Shown: positions 1 through 8,152, counted from the stretch's first letter. The stretch: 14,342 nucleotides of DNA from DASZZX01 sp036260415 (GCA_036260415.1 DASZZX010000280.1:1-14342); one strand, 5' to 3'. Program-made: numbers and translations. The notes: generated from the sequence alone by a model not told the origin.

Positions 1-1035
1 GGCGGCCAGCAGCGCGCCTGCGAGCACGCCGCCCGGCCGCACGCGGTGCACGAACCGGGGGGCGAGGTTCGATCCCACGATGAACCCGACCGCTGCGGGG
101 AGCGACCACCACCCTGCCTGCAGCGGCGACAGACCCAGCACCAGCTGCAGGTACTGCGCGACGAACAGGAAGTAGCCGAACGCCACGAACACGCCCAGCA
201 CGTTCGTGGCCAAAGAGGCGCTGAAGGTGGCGACGCGGAACAGGCTCACGTCGATGAGCGGGTCGTCGAGGCGTCGCTGACGCCGCACGAACAGCGCACC
301 GACCACGAGGCCGACGACCACGGCCGCGGTCGGCAGCGTCCCCCAGCCGTCCTGCGCGGCTTGCTTCAGAGCGAAGATCACCGCCAGCACGGCCGTGAGT
401 GACATCCCGGCGCTGAGCAGGTCCAGCCGGCCGGCGTCGGGGTCACGGAACTCGGGCAGCACCCACGGTCCGAGTACCAGCAGTAGGCCCATCACCGGCA
501 GCGGCAACAGGAACACCGAACCCCACCAGAAGTGCTCCAGCAGCACGCCACCCAGCAACGGGCCGACCGCGCCGCCGGCGGAGAAGCTCGTGATCCAGAT
601 GCCGATCGCGACCGACCGCTGCCGCGGGTCGCGGAACATGTTGAAGATCAGCGACAGGGTCGACGGCGCCAAGGTCGCCCCTGCCAGGCCCAGCAGCGCT
701 CGACTGGCGACCAGCATCTCGGCGCTCGTCGACACCGCCGCGAGCACCGACGTGAGCCCGAACGCGCTCGCCCCGATCAGCAGCAGCCGCCGACGACCGA
801 TCCGGTCTCCCAAGGTGCCCATCGTGATCAACGATCCGGCCACCAGGAACCCGTAGATGTCGACGATCCACAGCAGCTGCGCGCTCGTGGGCTGCAGTGC
901 CGCGCTCAGGCTCGGGACCGCCAGGTGGAGCACCGTCAGGTCCATCGCGTACAGCAGGCAGGCCAGCGCCAGGACGCTCAGCCCCAGCCACTCCCGCCGA
1001 CCCGCGGTGGCGCTCCCGGTCGCCGTCGCCTCCAC
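1..1035 (-). CDS. DHA2-type MFS drug efflux transporter (3' end cut by window edge)
   Basis: This is an integral membrane exporter of the major facilitator superfamily, DHA2 (14-TM, QacA/SmvA-like) branch, which expels drugs or cationic compounds by proton antiport. The 345 visible codons stay open to the window edge. After a short basic N-terminus comes a first TM segment ending in LLYAMDLTVLHLAVPSLS, the typical start of DHA2 exporters, and then the MFS motif A region GTLGDRIGRRR at about residues 72-82. Further hydrophobic segments follow, with a short loop EFRDPDAGR between TM6 and TM7. The C-terminal third is missing. I chose the GTG at 1035 because AGGAGG lies just upstream (minus strand, about 1040-1046), although the spacing is short; another in-frame GTG lies eight codons further out. 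The substrate cannot be predicted. No regulator gene is adjacent in the window. Confidence 0.9.
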   Translation of the reverse strand, partial: MEATATGSATAGRREWLGLSVLALACLLYAMDLTVLHLAVPSLSAALQPTSAQLLWIVDIYGFLVAGSLITMGTLGDRIGRRRLLLIGASAFGLTSVLAAVSTSAEMLVASRALLGLAGATLAPSTLSLIFNMFRDPRQRSVAIGIWITSFSAGGAVGPLLGGVLLEHFWWGSVFLLPLPVMGLLLVLGPWVLPEFRDPDAGRLDLLSAGMSLTAVLAVIFALKQAAQDGWGTLPTAAVVVGLVVGALFVRRQRRLDDPLIDVSLFRVATFSASLATNVLGVFVAFGYFLFVAQYLQLVLGLSPLQAGWWSLPAAVGFIVGSNLAPRFVHRVRPGGVLAGALLAA

Positions 1036-1481
1036 CTTCCCTCCTCGCTCCGACCTCACCGGACTAGACGTCGCACCCACCCGGGATTCATCGCTCGACC
1101 TCCAGGTGGCCGGCGTCCTCGGGACCGTCTCCGGTACCCCCGCTGTCGCGGAGACGTCGTCGACCACACCCGGCTGTCGGGGCTGGGCGGCCGATAGCGG
1201 CGGCTGTGCTCCGACCCTGCGGACCGGCTGTCGGCGGCGCTCGCCTTGTGAGACCGGAGGCGATCAGGTCACGACGCTGATCGTGGGGAGGTCCAGGGCG
1301 CAGACCCGTTGCACCACCGGGTTCGGCCAGGGGGACGCCGACCGCGCGCGGTGGCGTCGCCGCGGAGCGCATCAGGCGCCTCGCCGGGTCGGGCGTTGCT
1401 CGGCGACGAGGACGCCCCGACTCAGGCGTGACTCCGGTCCAGGTGGACGGTCGGACCGAGGTCGGCCCCGGCGAGGTCCCG
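1036..1481. other. 446-base gap between MFS and VOC genes, no convincing gene
   Basis: No reading frame here has a credible start, ribosome binding site and recognisable protein. A short minus-strand stretch ending in a stop at 1269 has strongly G/C-ending codons and reads NPVVQRVCALDLPTISVVT. It could be a gene relic but is too short to assign. The segment also holds the hairpin listed at 1387-1422. Confidence 0.5.
1387..1422 (-). terminator. GC-rich hairpin downstream of the VOC gene pair
   Basis: The arms GGTCGGGCGT (1387-1396) and ACGCCCCGACT (1412-1422) pair with one bulged C around a 15-base loop. The hairpin lies about 60 bases beyond the stop of the minus-strand VOC gene at 1482. There is no T-tract on either side, so it is at best a weak or factor-assisted terminator. 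Confidence 0.3.
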
Positions 1482-1916
1482 TCACTCCTCTCGCGGCGGG
1501 CTGTAGTTGACCATCCACATGACGCCGAACTTGTCCCGGAAGCTCCCGAAGTAGTCCCCCCACGCCTGGTCGTCGATCGGCATCTCGACCTCCCCACCCT
1601 CGGACAGGCCGCTGAAGACCCGGTCCGCCTCCTCCTTGCTGGTCGGGTGGACCGAGATGTAGACGTTGTTGCCCTGCACCAGCTTCTGCCCGAGCGACTC
1701 CAGGGCGTCGCTCGCCATCAGGACGTTCTCTTCTCCGATAGGGAGGGAGACGTGCATGATCTTGTCGGCATCCTCCTGGGGGATGTCGACACCCTCCATG
1801 GGGAGGTCCTTGAAGCGGACGAGGGAGGAGAAGTCGCCCCCGAACACGGACCTGTAGAAGCTGAAGGCTTCCTCGGCGTTGCCGGCGAAGTTGAGGTAGG
1901 CGTGCAGTCTGGTCAT
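1482..1916 (-). CDS. VOC family protein, PhnB-like
   Basis: This 144-residue protein belongs to the vicinal oxygen chelate superfamily, PhnB/YjdN branch (the group often mislabelled 3-demethylubiquinone methyltransferase). It shows the usual order of elements: N-terminal MTRLHAYLNFAGNAEEAFSFY, then FGGDFSS, the LPIGEENVLMASD strand at about 58-70, the NNVYISVHPTSKEEADRVF segment at about 83-101, and the C-terminal WGDYFGSFRDKFGVMWMVNY. The length is normal for a single-domain PhnB-like protein. Its ATG overlaps the stop of the upstream VOC gene in an ATGA (1913-1916), which points to translational coupling and one transcript. Family members are probably cytoplasmic dimers. Metal-dependent catalysis or small-molecule binding is possible, but the substrate is unknown. 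Confidence 0.93.
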   Translation of the reverse strand: MTRLHAYLNFAGNAEEAFSFYRSVFGGDFSSLVRFKDLPMEGVDIPQEDADKIMHVSLPIGEENVLMASDALESLGQKLVQGNNVYISVHPTSKEEADRVFSGLSEGGEVEMPIDDQAWGDYFGSFRDKFGVMWMVNYSPPREE

Positions 1917-2821
1917 CCTTCACCTCCGACTCGTCGTCCCGATTCCTCGTAGGCGCTCTGCAGTTCTGCGATGTCGAACTTCTTCATCGCGAGGAACGCC
2001 TTGGTGACGCGGTCCCTCTGCTCTCGCGTGCCCGTACGGAACATCTCGTCCATGCTGGACGGGACCACTTGCCACGAGAGGCCGTACCTGTCCTTGAGCC
2101 ATCCGCACTGTTCGGCCTCGGGAACCGCGGAGAGACTGTCCCAGTAGTGATCGATCTCCTCCTGGGTGTCACAGCTCACCAGGAAGGAGATCGCCTCGTT
2201 GAACCCGAAATCGTGCCCACGGGCACTATCCATGGCCGCGAACTGCTGGCCTACCAGCGAGAAGTTGGCGTACTTGACCGTCCCCTCCACGTCGGGTTCC
2301 TCGTCGCTTCCGTAGCGAACGATCCCGCCGACCTTGGAGTCGGGGAAGAGCGAGGTGTAGAGGGTGATCGCCTCTTCCGCCTTCCCGCAGACCTCGCCCG
2401 CGAACATGAGGGTCGGGGTGATGCGTTGGGTGATCTCCTGGTCGCCAACGTGCATCACCTGCCATGAGAGGCCGTACTTGTCCTCGGTCCAGCCGTAGCG
2501 CCCGCTGAACGGGTAGGAGTCGAGCTCCATGAGTGATGTACCACGTTCGGAGAGCCTGCCCCAGAGCGCGTCCACCTCGTCGACCGTGCTGCAGGAGACC
2601 AGCAACGAGACAGACGGGTTGAAGCTGAACAGAGGACCGGCGCTGATCGCCATGAAAGGCTGGCCCGACAGCTCGAACGAGACCAAGTCGGTATCTCCCG
2701 ACGGGGTGTCGTGGATCACGGTGACGTCGGTGATCCTGGAGTTCGGGAGGGTGGAGGTGTAGAACTCGGCCGCCTCCACGGCTTCTTTGTCGAACCAGAG
2801 GTGCGGTGTGATCTTGCCCAT
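1913..2821 (-). CDS. Two-domain VOC (PhnB-like) protein
   Basis: This 302-residue protein has two tandem PhnB-like VOC domains. Domain 1 (about 3-125) runs from ITPHLWFDKEAVEAAEFYTS to RYGWTEDKYGLSWQVMHV. Domain 2 (about 133-255) runs from RITPTLMFAGEVCGKAEEAI to CGWLKDRYGLSWQVVP. The repeated ending KYGLSWQV / RYGLSWQV shows an internal duplication. A C-terminal tail (about 260-300) with VTKAFLAMKKFDIAELQSAY is the usual end of this subfamily. The ATG at 2821 has AGGAGG eight bases upstream, so I prefer it to the longer open frame that reaches 3082. The stop overlaps the next VOC gene (ATGA). The upstream same-strand neighbour, 317 bases away, is an ECF sigma factor, a plausible regulator. 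The substrate is unknown. Confidence 0.93.
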   Translation of the reverse strand: MGKITPHLWFDKEAVEAAEFYTSTLPNSRITDVTVIHDTPSGDTDLVSFELSGQPFMAISAGPLFSFNPSVSLLVSCSTVDEVDALWGRLSERGTSLMELDSYPFSGRYGWTEDKYGLSWQVMHVGDQEITQRITPTLMFAGEVCGKAEEAITLYTSLFPDSKVGGIVRYGSDEEPDVEGTVKYANFSLVGQQFAAMDSARGHDFGFNEAISFLVSCDTQEEIDHYWDSLSAVPEAEQCGWLKDRYGLSWQVVPSSMDEMFRTGTREQRDRVTKAFLAMKKFDIAELQSAYEESGRRVGGEG

Positions 2822-3138
2822 CTCAGCTTCCTCCTGGGGGGATCGAGGGCTGCACCTGTCCGCCCGGCGAGCCGACCGAGGTCCGGCGGTGCGGGACTCT
2901 TCGGTCGCCGTGGTCGGACTCCTGGTCGCCAACGCGATCCGGACGGGGTCGTAGGCGGTGACGTACGTGAGACGACCTGGCCACGGCGAACTCATCGGTC
3001 GACCGTGGAGGCGTGGGGCCGGCGCGTCCGATGTTCGATGCCGAGGACGGACCGCGCGTGCGCGTGGAGCTTCCCGCGTCACGTGAAGCCCTCGACCTGG
3101 TCCTCGTCATGGCCCCACCGACGTGGTGCGGATGAGGG
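2822..3138. other. 317-base gap between sigma factor and VOC genes
   Basis: I see no gene here. Frames run open on both strands, but their compositions look like GC-rich noise with many Arg, Pro and Ser residues. The only clear signal is the AGGAGG ribosome binding site of the two-domain VOC gene at its left edge. A promoter for the VOC pair could lie here, but I find no convincing -35/-10 pair. Confidence 0.5.
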
Positions 3139-4107
3139 CTACGCCTCCAGGCGCTCCGGCAGCCCGAACAGTGGAAACAGCCGTTCGGTCTGCAGGAAGA
3201 AGGTGAACTCCACGATCCGCCCCCCCGCTAGCTCGAGCACCTGGAGCGCCCAGGGCGAGTAGCCGCCCGCCGGATCGGGCTTGTACTGGCCGAACGCGGG
3301 CGACCCGTTGGCCGGCTTGGTGGGGACGACCCGTGAGCCTCTGCAGCCGATCCCGGGGCCGAGCCACCAGGCGAAGATGTCGTCGCGACCGCGCAGCCAC
3401 AGGTCGTACGGCGGCATCGACTGGATGGCGTCCTCGTGGATCAGGGAGGTGAGCGCCTCGATGTCGTAGGCCTCGAAGGCCGCGACGTAGCGGTCGAGCA
3501 GAGCCCGGTCGATCGTCGAGGAGTCCGGCGTGTGCAGATCCGCCTTCGCCAGCGTCGCGCGGGCGCGCTGGAGGGCGCTGTTGACCGCGGCCACGGAGGT
3601 GCCGAGCAGCTCGGCGACCTCCTTCGCGTGCCAGCCCAGGACGTCGCGGAGGATGAGGGCGGCGCGCTGGCGCGGCGGCAGGTGCTGGAGAGCAGCCACG
3701 AAGGCCAGCCGGATCGTGTCCCTGGCGACGGCCGCCTCCGCGGGATCGGGCAGCGGCTCCATCCAGGTGGTCTCGGGCAGGGCGTTGAGGTTCTCGCCGA
3801 GCGGCGCTCGCGCCGGCCCGAGGTCCATGGGGCGGGCACGCCGCTGGGCGCTGCTCAGCATGTCGAGGCAGACGTTCGTCGCGATGCGGTAGAGCCAGGA
3901 ACGCAGCGACGCTCGGCCCTCGAACAGCTCGATACCGCGCCACGCGCGGACCATGGTCTCCTGCACGGCGTCGTCGGCTTCGAAGCCGGAGCCGAGCATC
4001 CGGTAGCAGAAGCCGGTCAGCTCGCCCCGGTACTGCTCCAGGAACTCGCGGGCGATGTCGGTCGTCGGGTGGATGCGGGTGGGCATGAGGCCGCATGCTA
4101 GCGCCAT
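3139..4107 (-). CDS. ECF sigma factor with C-terminal SnoaL-like domain (SigG/SigX5 type, TIGR02960-like)
   Basis: This is an RNA polymerase sigma-70 family factor of the extracytoplasmic-function class. Region 2 spans about residues 23-90, with YRGELTGFCYRMLGS, FEADDAVQETMVRAW and SLRSWLYRIATNVCLDML. Region 4 spans about 139-190, with LPPRQRAALILRDVLGW and AKEVAELLGTSVAAVNSALQ forming the helix-turn-helix. Residues of about 200-322 form a SnoaL/NTF2-like extension that in this sigma group is thought to control activity in place of a classical anti-sigma factor. The length of 322 is normal for the TIGR02960 (SigG, SigX5) group. The start is uncertain: ATG 4107 or ATG 4086 (starting MPTRIHPTTD), neither with a clear ribosome binding site. 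Coupled VOC genes lie downstream on the same strand and are candidate targets, which is inference. No anti-sigma gene is visible. Confidence 0.92.
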   Translation of the reverse strand: MALACGLMPTRIHPTTDIAREFLEQYRGELTGFCYRMLGSGFEADDAVQETMVRAWRGIELFEGRASLRSWLYRIATNVCLDMLSSAQRRARPMDLGPARAPLGENLNALPETTWMEPLPDPAEAAVARDTIRLAFVAALQHLPPRQRAALILRDVLGWHAKEVAELLGTSVAAVNSALQRARATLAKADLHTPDSSTIDRALLDRYVAAFEAYDIEALTSLIHEDAIQSMPPYDLWLRGRDDIFAWWLGPGIGCRGSRVVPTKPANGSPAFGQYKPDPAGGYSPWALQVLELAGGRIVEFTFFLQTERLFPLFGLPERLEA

Positions 4108-4169
4108 CGCGGTGCACGTGGCGGCGGAGCGAGCGTCCCGCCGTCACCAGCGCCACCGACGTCGCCCTG

Positions 4170-4188
4170 CCGCGCGGGGCGCGCGCGG
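4170..4188 (-). terminator. GC hairpin downstream of the potassium transporter gene
   Basis: CCGCGCG (4170-4176) and CGCGCGG (4182-4188) are perfectly complementary across a 5-base loop. The hairpin sits 21 bases beyond the transporter stop, in the short gap before the sigma factor gene. There is no T-tract. It is terminator-like only, since such runs also arise by chance at this GC content. Confidence 0.3.
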
Positions 4189-4209
4189 GGCGGCTGCCGG
4201 CGTGCAGGT

Positions 4210-6081
4210 TCAGAGCTCGACCTGGACCGAGATCTGGAAGACCCGCCCCGGCGGGAGGTTGAAGTAGTCGGAGGCGCTGGTCGCGTTGCGGCGCAGAGCA
4301 GCGAACAGACGCTCCCTCCACTTGGCCATGCCGGGACGGTCGGTGACGACCACGGTCTCCTTGCCGAGGAAGTAGGTCGTCTGCTGCGGATCGATGCCCA
4401 GATGGCGCTCGAGATCCCGTGCGACGTCGGGCTCCTCCATGAACCCGTAGTGCAGCTGGGTCTCGCAGACACCGTGGTCGTACTGGGTCTGCGTCATCCG
4501 CGCGGTGGGATCGACACGCGGCATGCGCTCGGTCACGACGTTGAGCGTGAAGACCCTCTCGTGCAGGACGTGGTTCGAGCGCAGGTTGTAGATCAACGGC
4601 GGCGGGGCCATACCAGGGATGCCGAACAGGTAGACCGCCGTGCCCTCCACGTGCTGCGGTGCTCGCTCGTCGAGGGTCGCGAGGAAGGCGGACAGTGGTG
4701 TACGCCCGCGCTGGGTCCGTTCGCGGATGATGCGCCGACCTGTGAACCATGTGGTCAGGACCGTGAAGATCAGCGCCCCGACGACGAGCGGGAACCACCC
4801 GCCGTGAGGCACCTTGGGGAGGTTGGCTCCGAAGAACGCCAGGTCGATGAAGAGGAACATGCCGCAGATGCCCACGGCGGCCGGGAGGGACCACCGGAAC
4901 CGGTCGCGCACGACCAGGTAGTACACCAGGGTGGTGATCACCATCGTCATCGTCACCGCGACCCCGTACGCGGCCGCCAGCTGGGTCGACGAGCCGAACC
5001 CGATCACCAGACCGACACACGCGATCATCAGCAGCCAGTTGACGCTGGGGACGTAGATCTGTCCCCGCTCCTGAGCCGAGGTCTGCACGATCCTCACCCT
5101 CGGCAGGTAGCCGAACTGGGCGGCCTGCATGGTGAGCGAGTACGCCCCCGAGATCAGCGCCTGGGACGCGATCACGGTGGCCGCGGTCGCGAGGACCATC
5201 AGCGGGATCGAGGCCCAGGCGGGCGCCAGCCGGTAGAACGGGTTGTCGATGGCCTCGGGCTGGGCGATCAGCAGCGCGCCCTGTCCGAAGTAGTTCAGCA
5301 GCAGACCGGGGAACACCAGAGAGAACCAACCGACCGCGATGGGGCGGCGACCGAAGTGGCCCATGTCGGCGTAGAGGGCCTCACCACCCGTGACCACCAG
5401 GAAAACCGACCCGAGGACCAGGAACCCGGTCGACCCGTTGTCGGCGAAGAACCGCACCGCGTGGACGGGGTTGACCGCACGCAAGACTTGCGGCTCGTGG
5501 AAGATCTGGATCAGCCCCAGCAGGCCGAGAACGGCGAACCACAGCACCATGACGGGCCCGAACGCTCGGCCCACGGTTGCCGTGCCGCGATGCTGGACCG
5601 CGAACAGCACCACCAGGATCACGACCGCGATCGGGACGGCGTACTCCGCGAACCGCGGGGCGGCGACCTCCGTGCCCTCGACCGCGGAGAGGACCGAGAT
5701 CGCCGGTGTGATCATGCCGTCGCCGTACAGCAACGCCGTGCCGAACAGGCCCAGCAGGACCAGCGTCCGCCGTCTGCCGCTCGGCTCACGGTGCACCGGG
5801 ATCAAGGACGTGAGCACGAGGATCCCGCCCTCCCCCTCGTTGTCCGCGCGCATGACGAACACGAGGTACCTGATCGAGATCACCACCACGAGCGACCAGA
5901 CCACCAAGGACAGAACACCGAGCACGTTCGCCGGGGTCACCACCAGCTCGTGTCCGGCACCCTCGAACGACTCGCGCATCGCGTACAGCGGGCTCGTGCC
6001 GATGTCGCCGTAGACGATGCCCAGCGCGCCCAGCACGAGCAGCGTCGAAGCCGAACCGTTCGCCTGAGGGGCGTGTGCCAA
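4210..6081 (-). CDS. kup: Kup/Trk-type potassium uptake transporter
   Basis: This is a KUP/HAK/KT family potassium importer of the cytoplasmic membrane, probably a K+/H+ symporter. The signature YGDIGTSPLYA falls at residues 24-34. It is followed by about 12 TM segments, including GDGMITPAISVLSAVEG, GGEALYADMGHFGRRPI and LNYFGQGALL, all characteristic of Kup. A soluble C-terminal domain begins at about residue 475 with motifs such as GTAVYLFGIPG, TYFLGKETVV and FFNLPP-like YFNLPPGRVFQI. I place the start at TTG 6081, with GGAG six bases upstream, because this gives 623 residues, the normal family length, and leaves a short N-terminal tail before TM1. The frame stays open further upstream into a decayed NERD gene, but that part lacks Kup similarity. 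No cyclic-di-AMP riboswitch could be recognised upstream. Confidence 0.95.
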   Translation of the reverse strand: MAHAPQANGSASTLLVLGALGIVYGDIGTSPLYAMRESFEGAGHELVVTPANVLGVLSLVVWSLVVVISIRYLVFVMRADNEGEGGILVLTSLIPVHREPSGRRRTLVLLGLFGTALLYGDGMITPAISVLSAVEGTEVAAPRFAEYAVPIAVVILVVLFAVQHRGTATVGRAFGPVMVLWFAVLGLLGLIQIFHEPQVLRAVNPVHAVRFFADNGSTGFLVLGSVFLVVTGGEALYADMGHFGRRPIAVGWFSLVFPGLLLNYFGQGALLIAQPEAIDNPFYRLAPAWASIPLMVLATAATVIASQALISGAYSLTMQAAQFGYLPRVRIVQTSAQERGQIYVPSVNWLLMIACVGLVIGFGSSTQLAAAYGVAVTMTMVITTLVYYLVVRDRFRWSLPAAVGICGMFLFIDLAFFGANLPKVPHGGWFPLVVGALIFTVLTTWFTGRRIIRERTQRGRTPLSAFLATLDERAPQHVEGTAVYLFGIPGMAPPPLIYNLRSNHVLHERVFTLNVVTERMPRVDPTARMTQTQYDHGVCETQLHYGFMEEPDVARDLERHLGIDPQQTTYFLGKETVVVTDRPGMAKWRERLFAALRRNATSASDYFNLPPGRVFQISVQVEL

Positions 6082-6284
6082 GGGACGCTCCGGTCGATGG
6101 AGAGCCCGCGAAGGGTAGAGAACCGGTCCACGAGCGAGCGGGTACCTCCGGCACGTCCGCGCCCGCCAGGATCGGCCCCGTCGAGGTGGCCGGACCCGCG
6201 CCGACCTCACCCCACCCAGCACCCGCCAACTCGTCCTCGCCGACCTGGCTCGCACCCGGCCCCGTCGGCTGGGGCTCCAGGTCG

Positions 6285-6619
6285 CGACCGCGGCGCCGTC
6301 GGGTCTTGAGCCAGCGGCGGAACTTGCTGGCGGTCACGTGGATGCCTTGCGGCTGCTCCTCGACGGTGAACCCGCCGCTGGCACCGACGACCGCGATCAC
6401 GCCGGTCGTGGTGCCTGGAAACCGACCGCGGCGGAGATCAGCCCGGTGACGCGGGATGCCTCGCCGCGAGTTTCGGACGTACGGCTGTCGGGTGCCGTAG
6501 AGCATGAAGGTGTCGCCGGCGACCGCAACCTCCTGCTCCCCTACAGCGCCGATACGCCACGCGCGTTCTTCGATGTGCACGCCCACAGGGCGTGCCGCGA
6601 ACGTCCGGATCGGGTCGTG
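6285..6619 (-). pseudogene. Decayed NERD (nuclease-related domain) protein gene
   Basis: Three pieces of an actinobacterial NERD-domain protein can be read in order on the minus strand. The first is the N-terminal VGVHIEERAWRIGAVGEQEV (about 6529-6589). It joins directly to the late-domain motif GDTFMLYGTRQPYVRNSRR, so the central part of the domain is missing, including the usual HDxxVGxxGxxIDHLVIGPGG core. After NSRR the reading shifts frame: RVTGLISAAVGFQA is in a second frame (about 6413-6455), and TGVIAVVGASGGFTVEEQPQ returns to the first. The shifts fit a 2-base and a 1-base deletion that compensate each other. The recognisable part ends near KFRRWLKTRRRR. No proper stop is seen before the Kup start. 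Loss of the DHL-type catalytic core makes activity very unlikely. The family assignment is from remembered motifs. Confidence 0.7.
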
Positions 6620-6742
6620 CGACGGCGCTCATCGGCCTGCTCGCGTGCCGATCGACCCGGTCGTTGCCCTGACGTCGACCCCGGTGGCCACCACGCTCGC
6701 CCACGACCACGGCTGCCGGAAACCTCAAGGCGTGGGGTTCAG

Positions 6743-7624
6743 TCAGGAGCGCGACCGGCGGGCGCCATCCCAAGTGGCGACGAGCACCGCCAGCCCCCAC
6801 AGTGCAGCGCCGATCGCCCACAAGGGATGCAGTGCCGAGGCCGATGCGGGAGACAGCAGGGACGCAAGCGCCAAGGCTGATGCCCCAGCTCCTGCAGAGG
6901 CAGCGGCCACCCGCCAACCGCGTCCCGCCAGGGCGGCGCCTGCGACCACCACGACGATCAGGAAGGCCAGCACAGACATCGCGTACCAATGGGCTTGGTG
7001 GTGGGGGTCGGCCAGCGGTGGCCAGGTGTTGCGCTGCATCATCCCCTGGTCGAACCCGTACCACAGGCCCGGGCTCGCCAGGGCAGCCAACAGCAGAAGG
7101 CGTGGTCGCCTCAGGGCAACCGGTCGCCAGGCCCGCCACGGCGCCGCCAGCACGCCAGCAGCCAACGGCGGCACCGCCATCACGACGAAGGCAAGGTCAA
7201 CCGGCGAAGCTTGACCTCCGTAGTTGTCGGGGTCTCCCACGATGCCCACCGTGAGCAGCATCGCGACCGAAGCACCCACCGTCTGCGTCGCGGAACCCGC
7301 CCGTCGAGGTCGCACGATCAGCCCGGCCAGACCTGATGCACCGATCAGGATCGCAGCGACTGCTCCGGTGATGTGCACGGCCTCGCCAGGCCGGTCGGCC
7401 CCCATCTGTGCTTCGCGCGACCCGGCCGGCACGAGTTGCTCTTGCTGGCCTACGCGCCCCGCAGCGTCGTTCGCGACGAAGACCAGCATGAAGCTGAAGG
7501 TGAGCAGACCGAGAACGGCCACCGCACGAACCAGGACGGCACGACCTCGACCCAGCTGGGCCGTCGGCTCCCTGGCGTCTCCCCCGACCCCTCGTTGTTG
7601 CGCCACGCGTGCCCGACTGTCCAT
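6743..7624 (-). CDS. Polytopic membrane protein of unknown function
   Basis: I do not recognise this family. From ATG 7624 it has 293 residues. After a basic N-terminal tail there are about seven hydrophobic segments, near residues 30-52, 83-104, 114-130, 142-161, 174-188, 213-233 and 264-284. A conserved-looking stretch, FDQGMMQRNTWPPLADPHHQ followed by AHW (about 191-213), lies on a loop before the sixth segment. Its His, Asp and Trp content could bind metal or haem, which is speculation. The start is uncertain: no clear ribosome binding site precedes 7624, and the frame is open to about 7850. However, the extra upstream codons have a lower-quality composition and begin with an unrelated Tyr-Tyr-Leu repeat, so I treat them as a separate remnant. 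The gene lies on the same strand as the NERD relic and kup, but no operon is evident. Confidence 0.75.
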   Translation of the reverse strand: MDSRARVAQQRGVGGDAREPTAQLGRGRAVLVRAVAVLGLLTFSFMLVFVANDAAGRVGQQEQLVPAGSREAQMGADRPGEAVHITGAVAAILIGASGLAGLIVRPRRAGSATQTVGASVAMLLTVGIVGDPDNYGGQASPVDLAFVVMAVPPLAAGVLAAPWRAWRPVALRRPRLLLLAALASPGLWYGFDQGMMQRNTWPPLADPHHQAHWYAMSVLAFLIVVVVAGAALAGRGWRVAAASAGAGASALALASLLSPASASALHPLWAIGAALWGLAVLVATWDGARRSRS

Positions 7625-7739
7625 GGGTGCACCGATCGCCGGTCCCGTGGCGATTCGCCGAAGGATCGAAAGAGGGTACAGCCGGCGTTGCTGGGCAGAT
7701 GTCGCACCCCCGTTGGCGTCAGTGGCACGAACCGCCCGC

Positions 7740-7850
7740 TGCACCTCCCTCGACAGTTCGACGGCCGCGGCCAGGTAGTAGTCGGCCATCCCCCGTCTGA
7801 CCTGGTTGAGGTAGTAGTCGACCGCGCCGTGGCCTGCCAGACCTTCTTCA
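7740..7850 (-). pseudogene. Possible relic of a relaxase-like N-terminus (Tyr-Tyr repeat)
   Basis: Reading on the minus strand after a stop near 7853 gives GHGAVDYYLNQVRRGMADYY followed by LAAAVELSREV. The codons are strongly G/C-ending, and that quality drops afterwards. A paired YY...GxxDYY pattern near the N-terminus is typical of TrwC/MobF-type conjugative relaxases. The similarity ends after about 30 residues, and there is no relaxase core nearby. It may equally be a chance open stretch or an N-terminal extension of the membrane protein gene that follows in the same frame. Confidence 0.25.
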
Positions 7851-8152
7851 CGTCAGCTTCAGCGGCGGGTCGGCCCGCCGGATCTCCGGATTCATTCGGG
7901 GTCCGTTGCTGACCACGGACAGGATGTCCTCTTTCGAGGGCACCGGTCATGACATCGATGTTGGGGGAACCTCGCTGCGGAGGCGCGAGGACCGCCTCAG
8001 ACAGGGTCCAGCGGTCGAGTTGGGGAGCCGCCGGACAGCGCTCCCCGTTCAGCCGGCGGTTGCCTCCCTCTCCTGTCCTCACCGGCCGTGGAGGAACGGG
8101 GTGGTGGCGCAGTGCTCCGTTAACCTGCCGGTGTTCCCGTGGAGGAGGGGCC

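Noticed and set aside
3107..5329. A 740-residue minus-strand open frame across the sigma factor and Kup genes
   Set aside because: It overlaps two well-identified genes on the same strand in another frame, is very rich in Arg, Pro and Gly, and has no recognisable domain.
6082..6300. Possible cyclic-di-AMP riboswitch before kup
   Set aside because: Such elements can precede potassium transporters, but none of the conserved core segments is visible, and the DNA is explained by the NERD relic and its tail.
4402..6309. A 635-residue plus-strand open frame opposite Kup
   Set aside because: It is antisense to a clear transporter gene and consists of low-complexity Arg, Asp, Gln and His sequence, as expected of the complement of GC-rich coding DNA.
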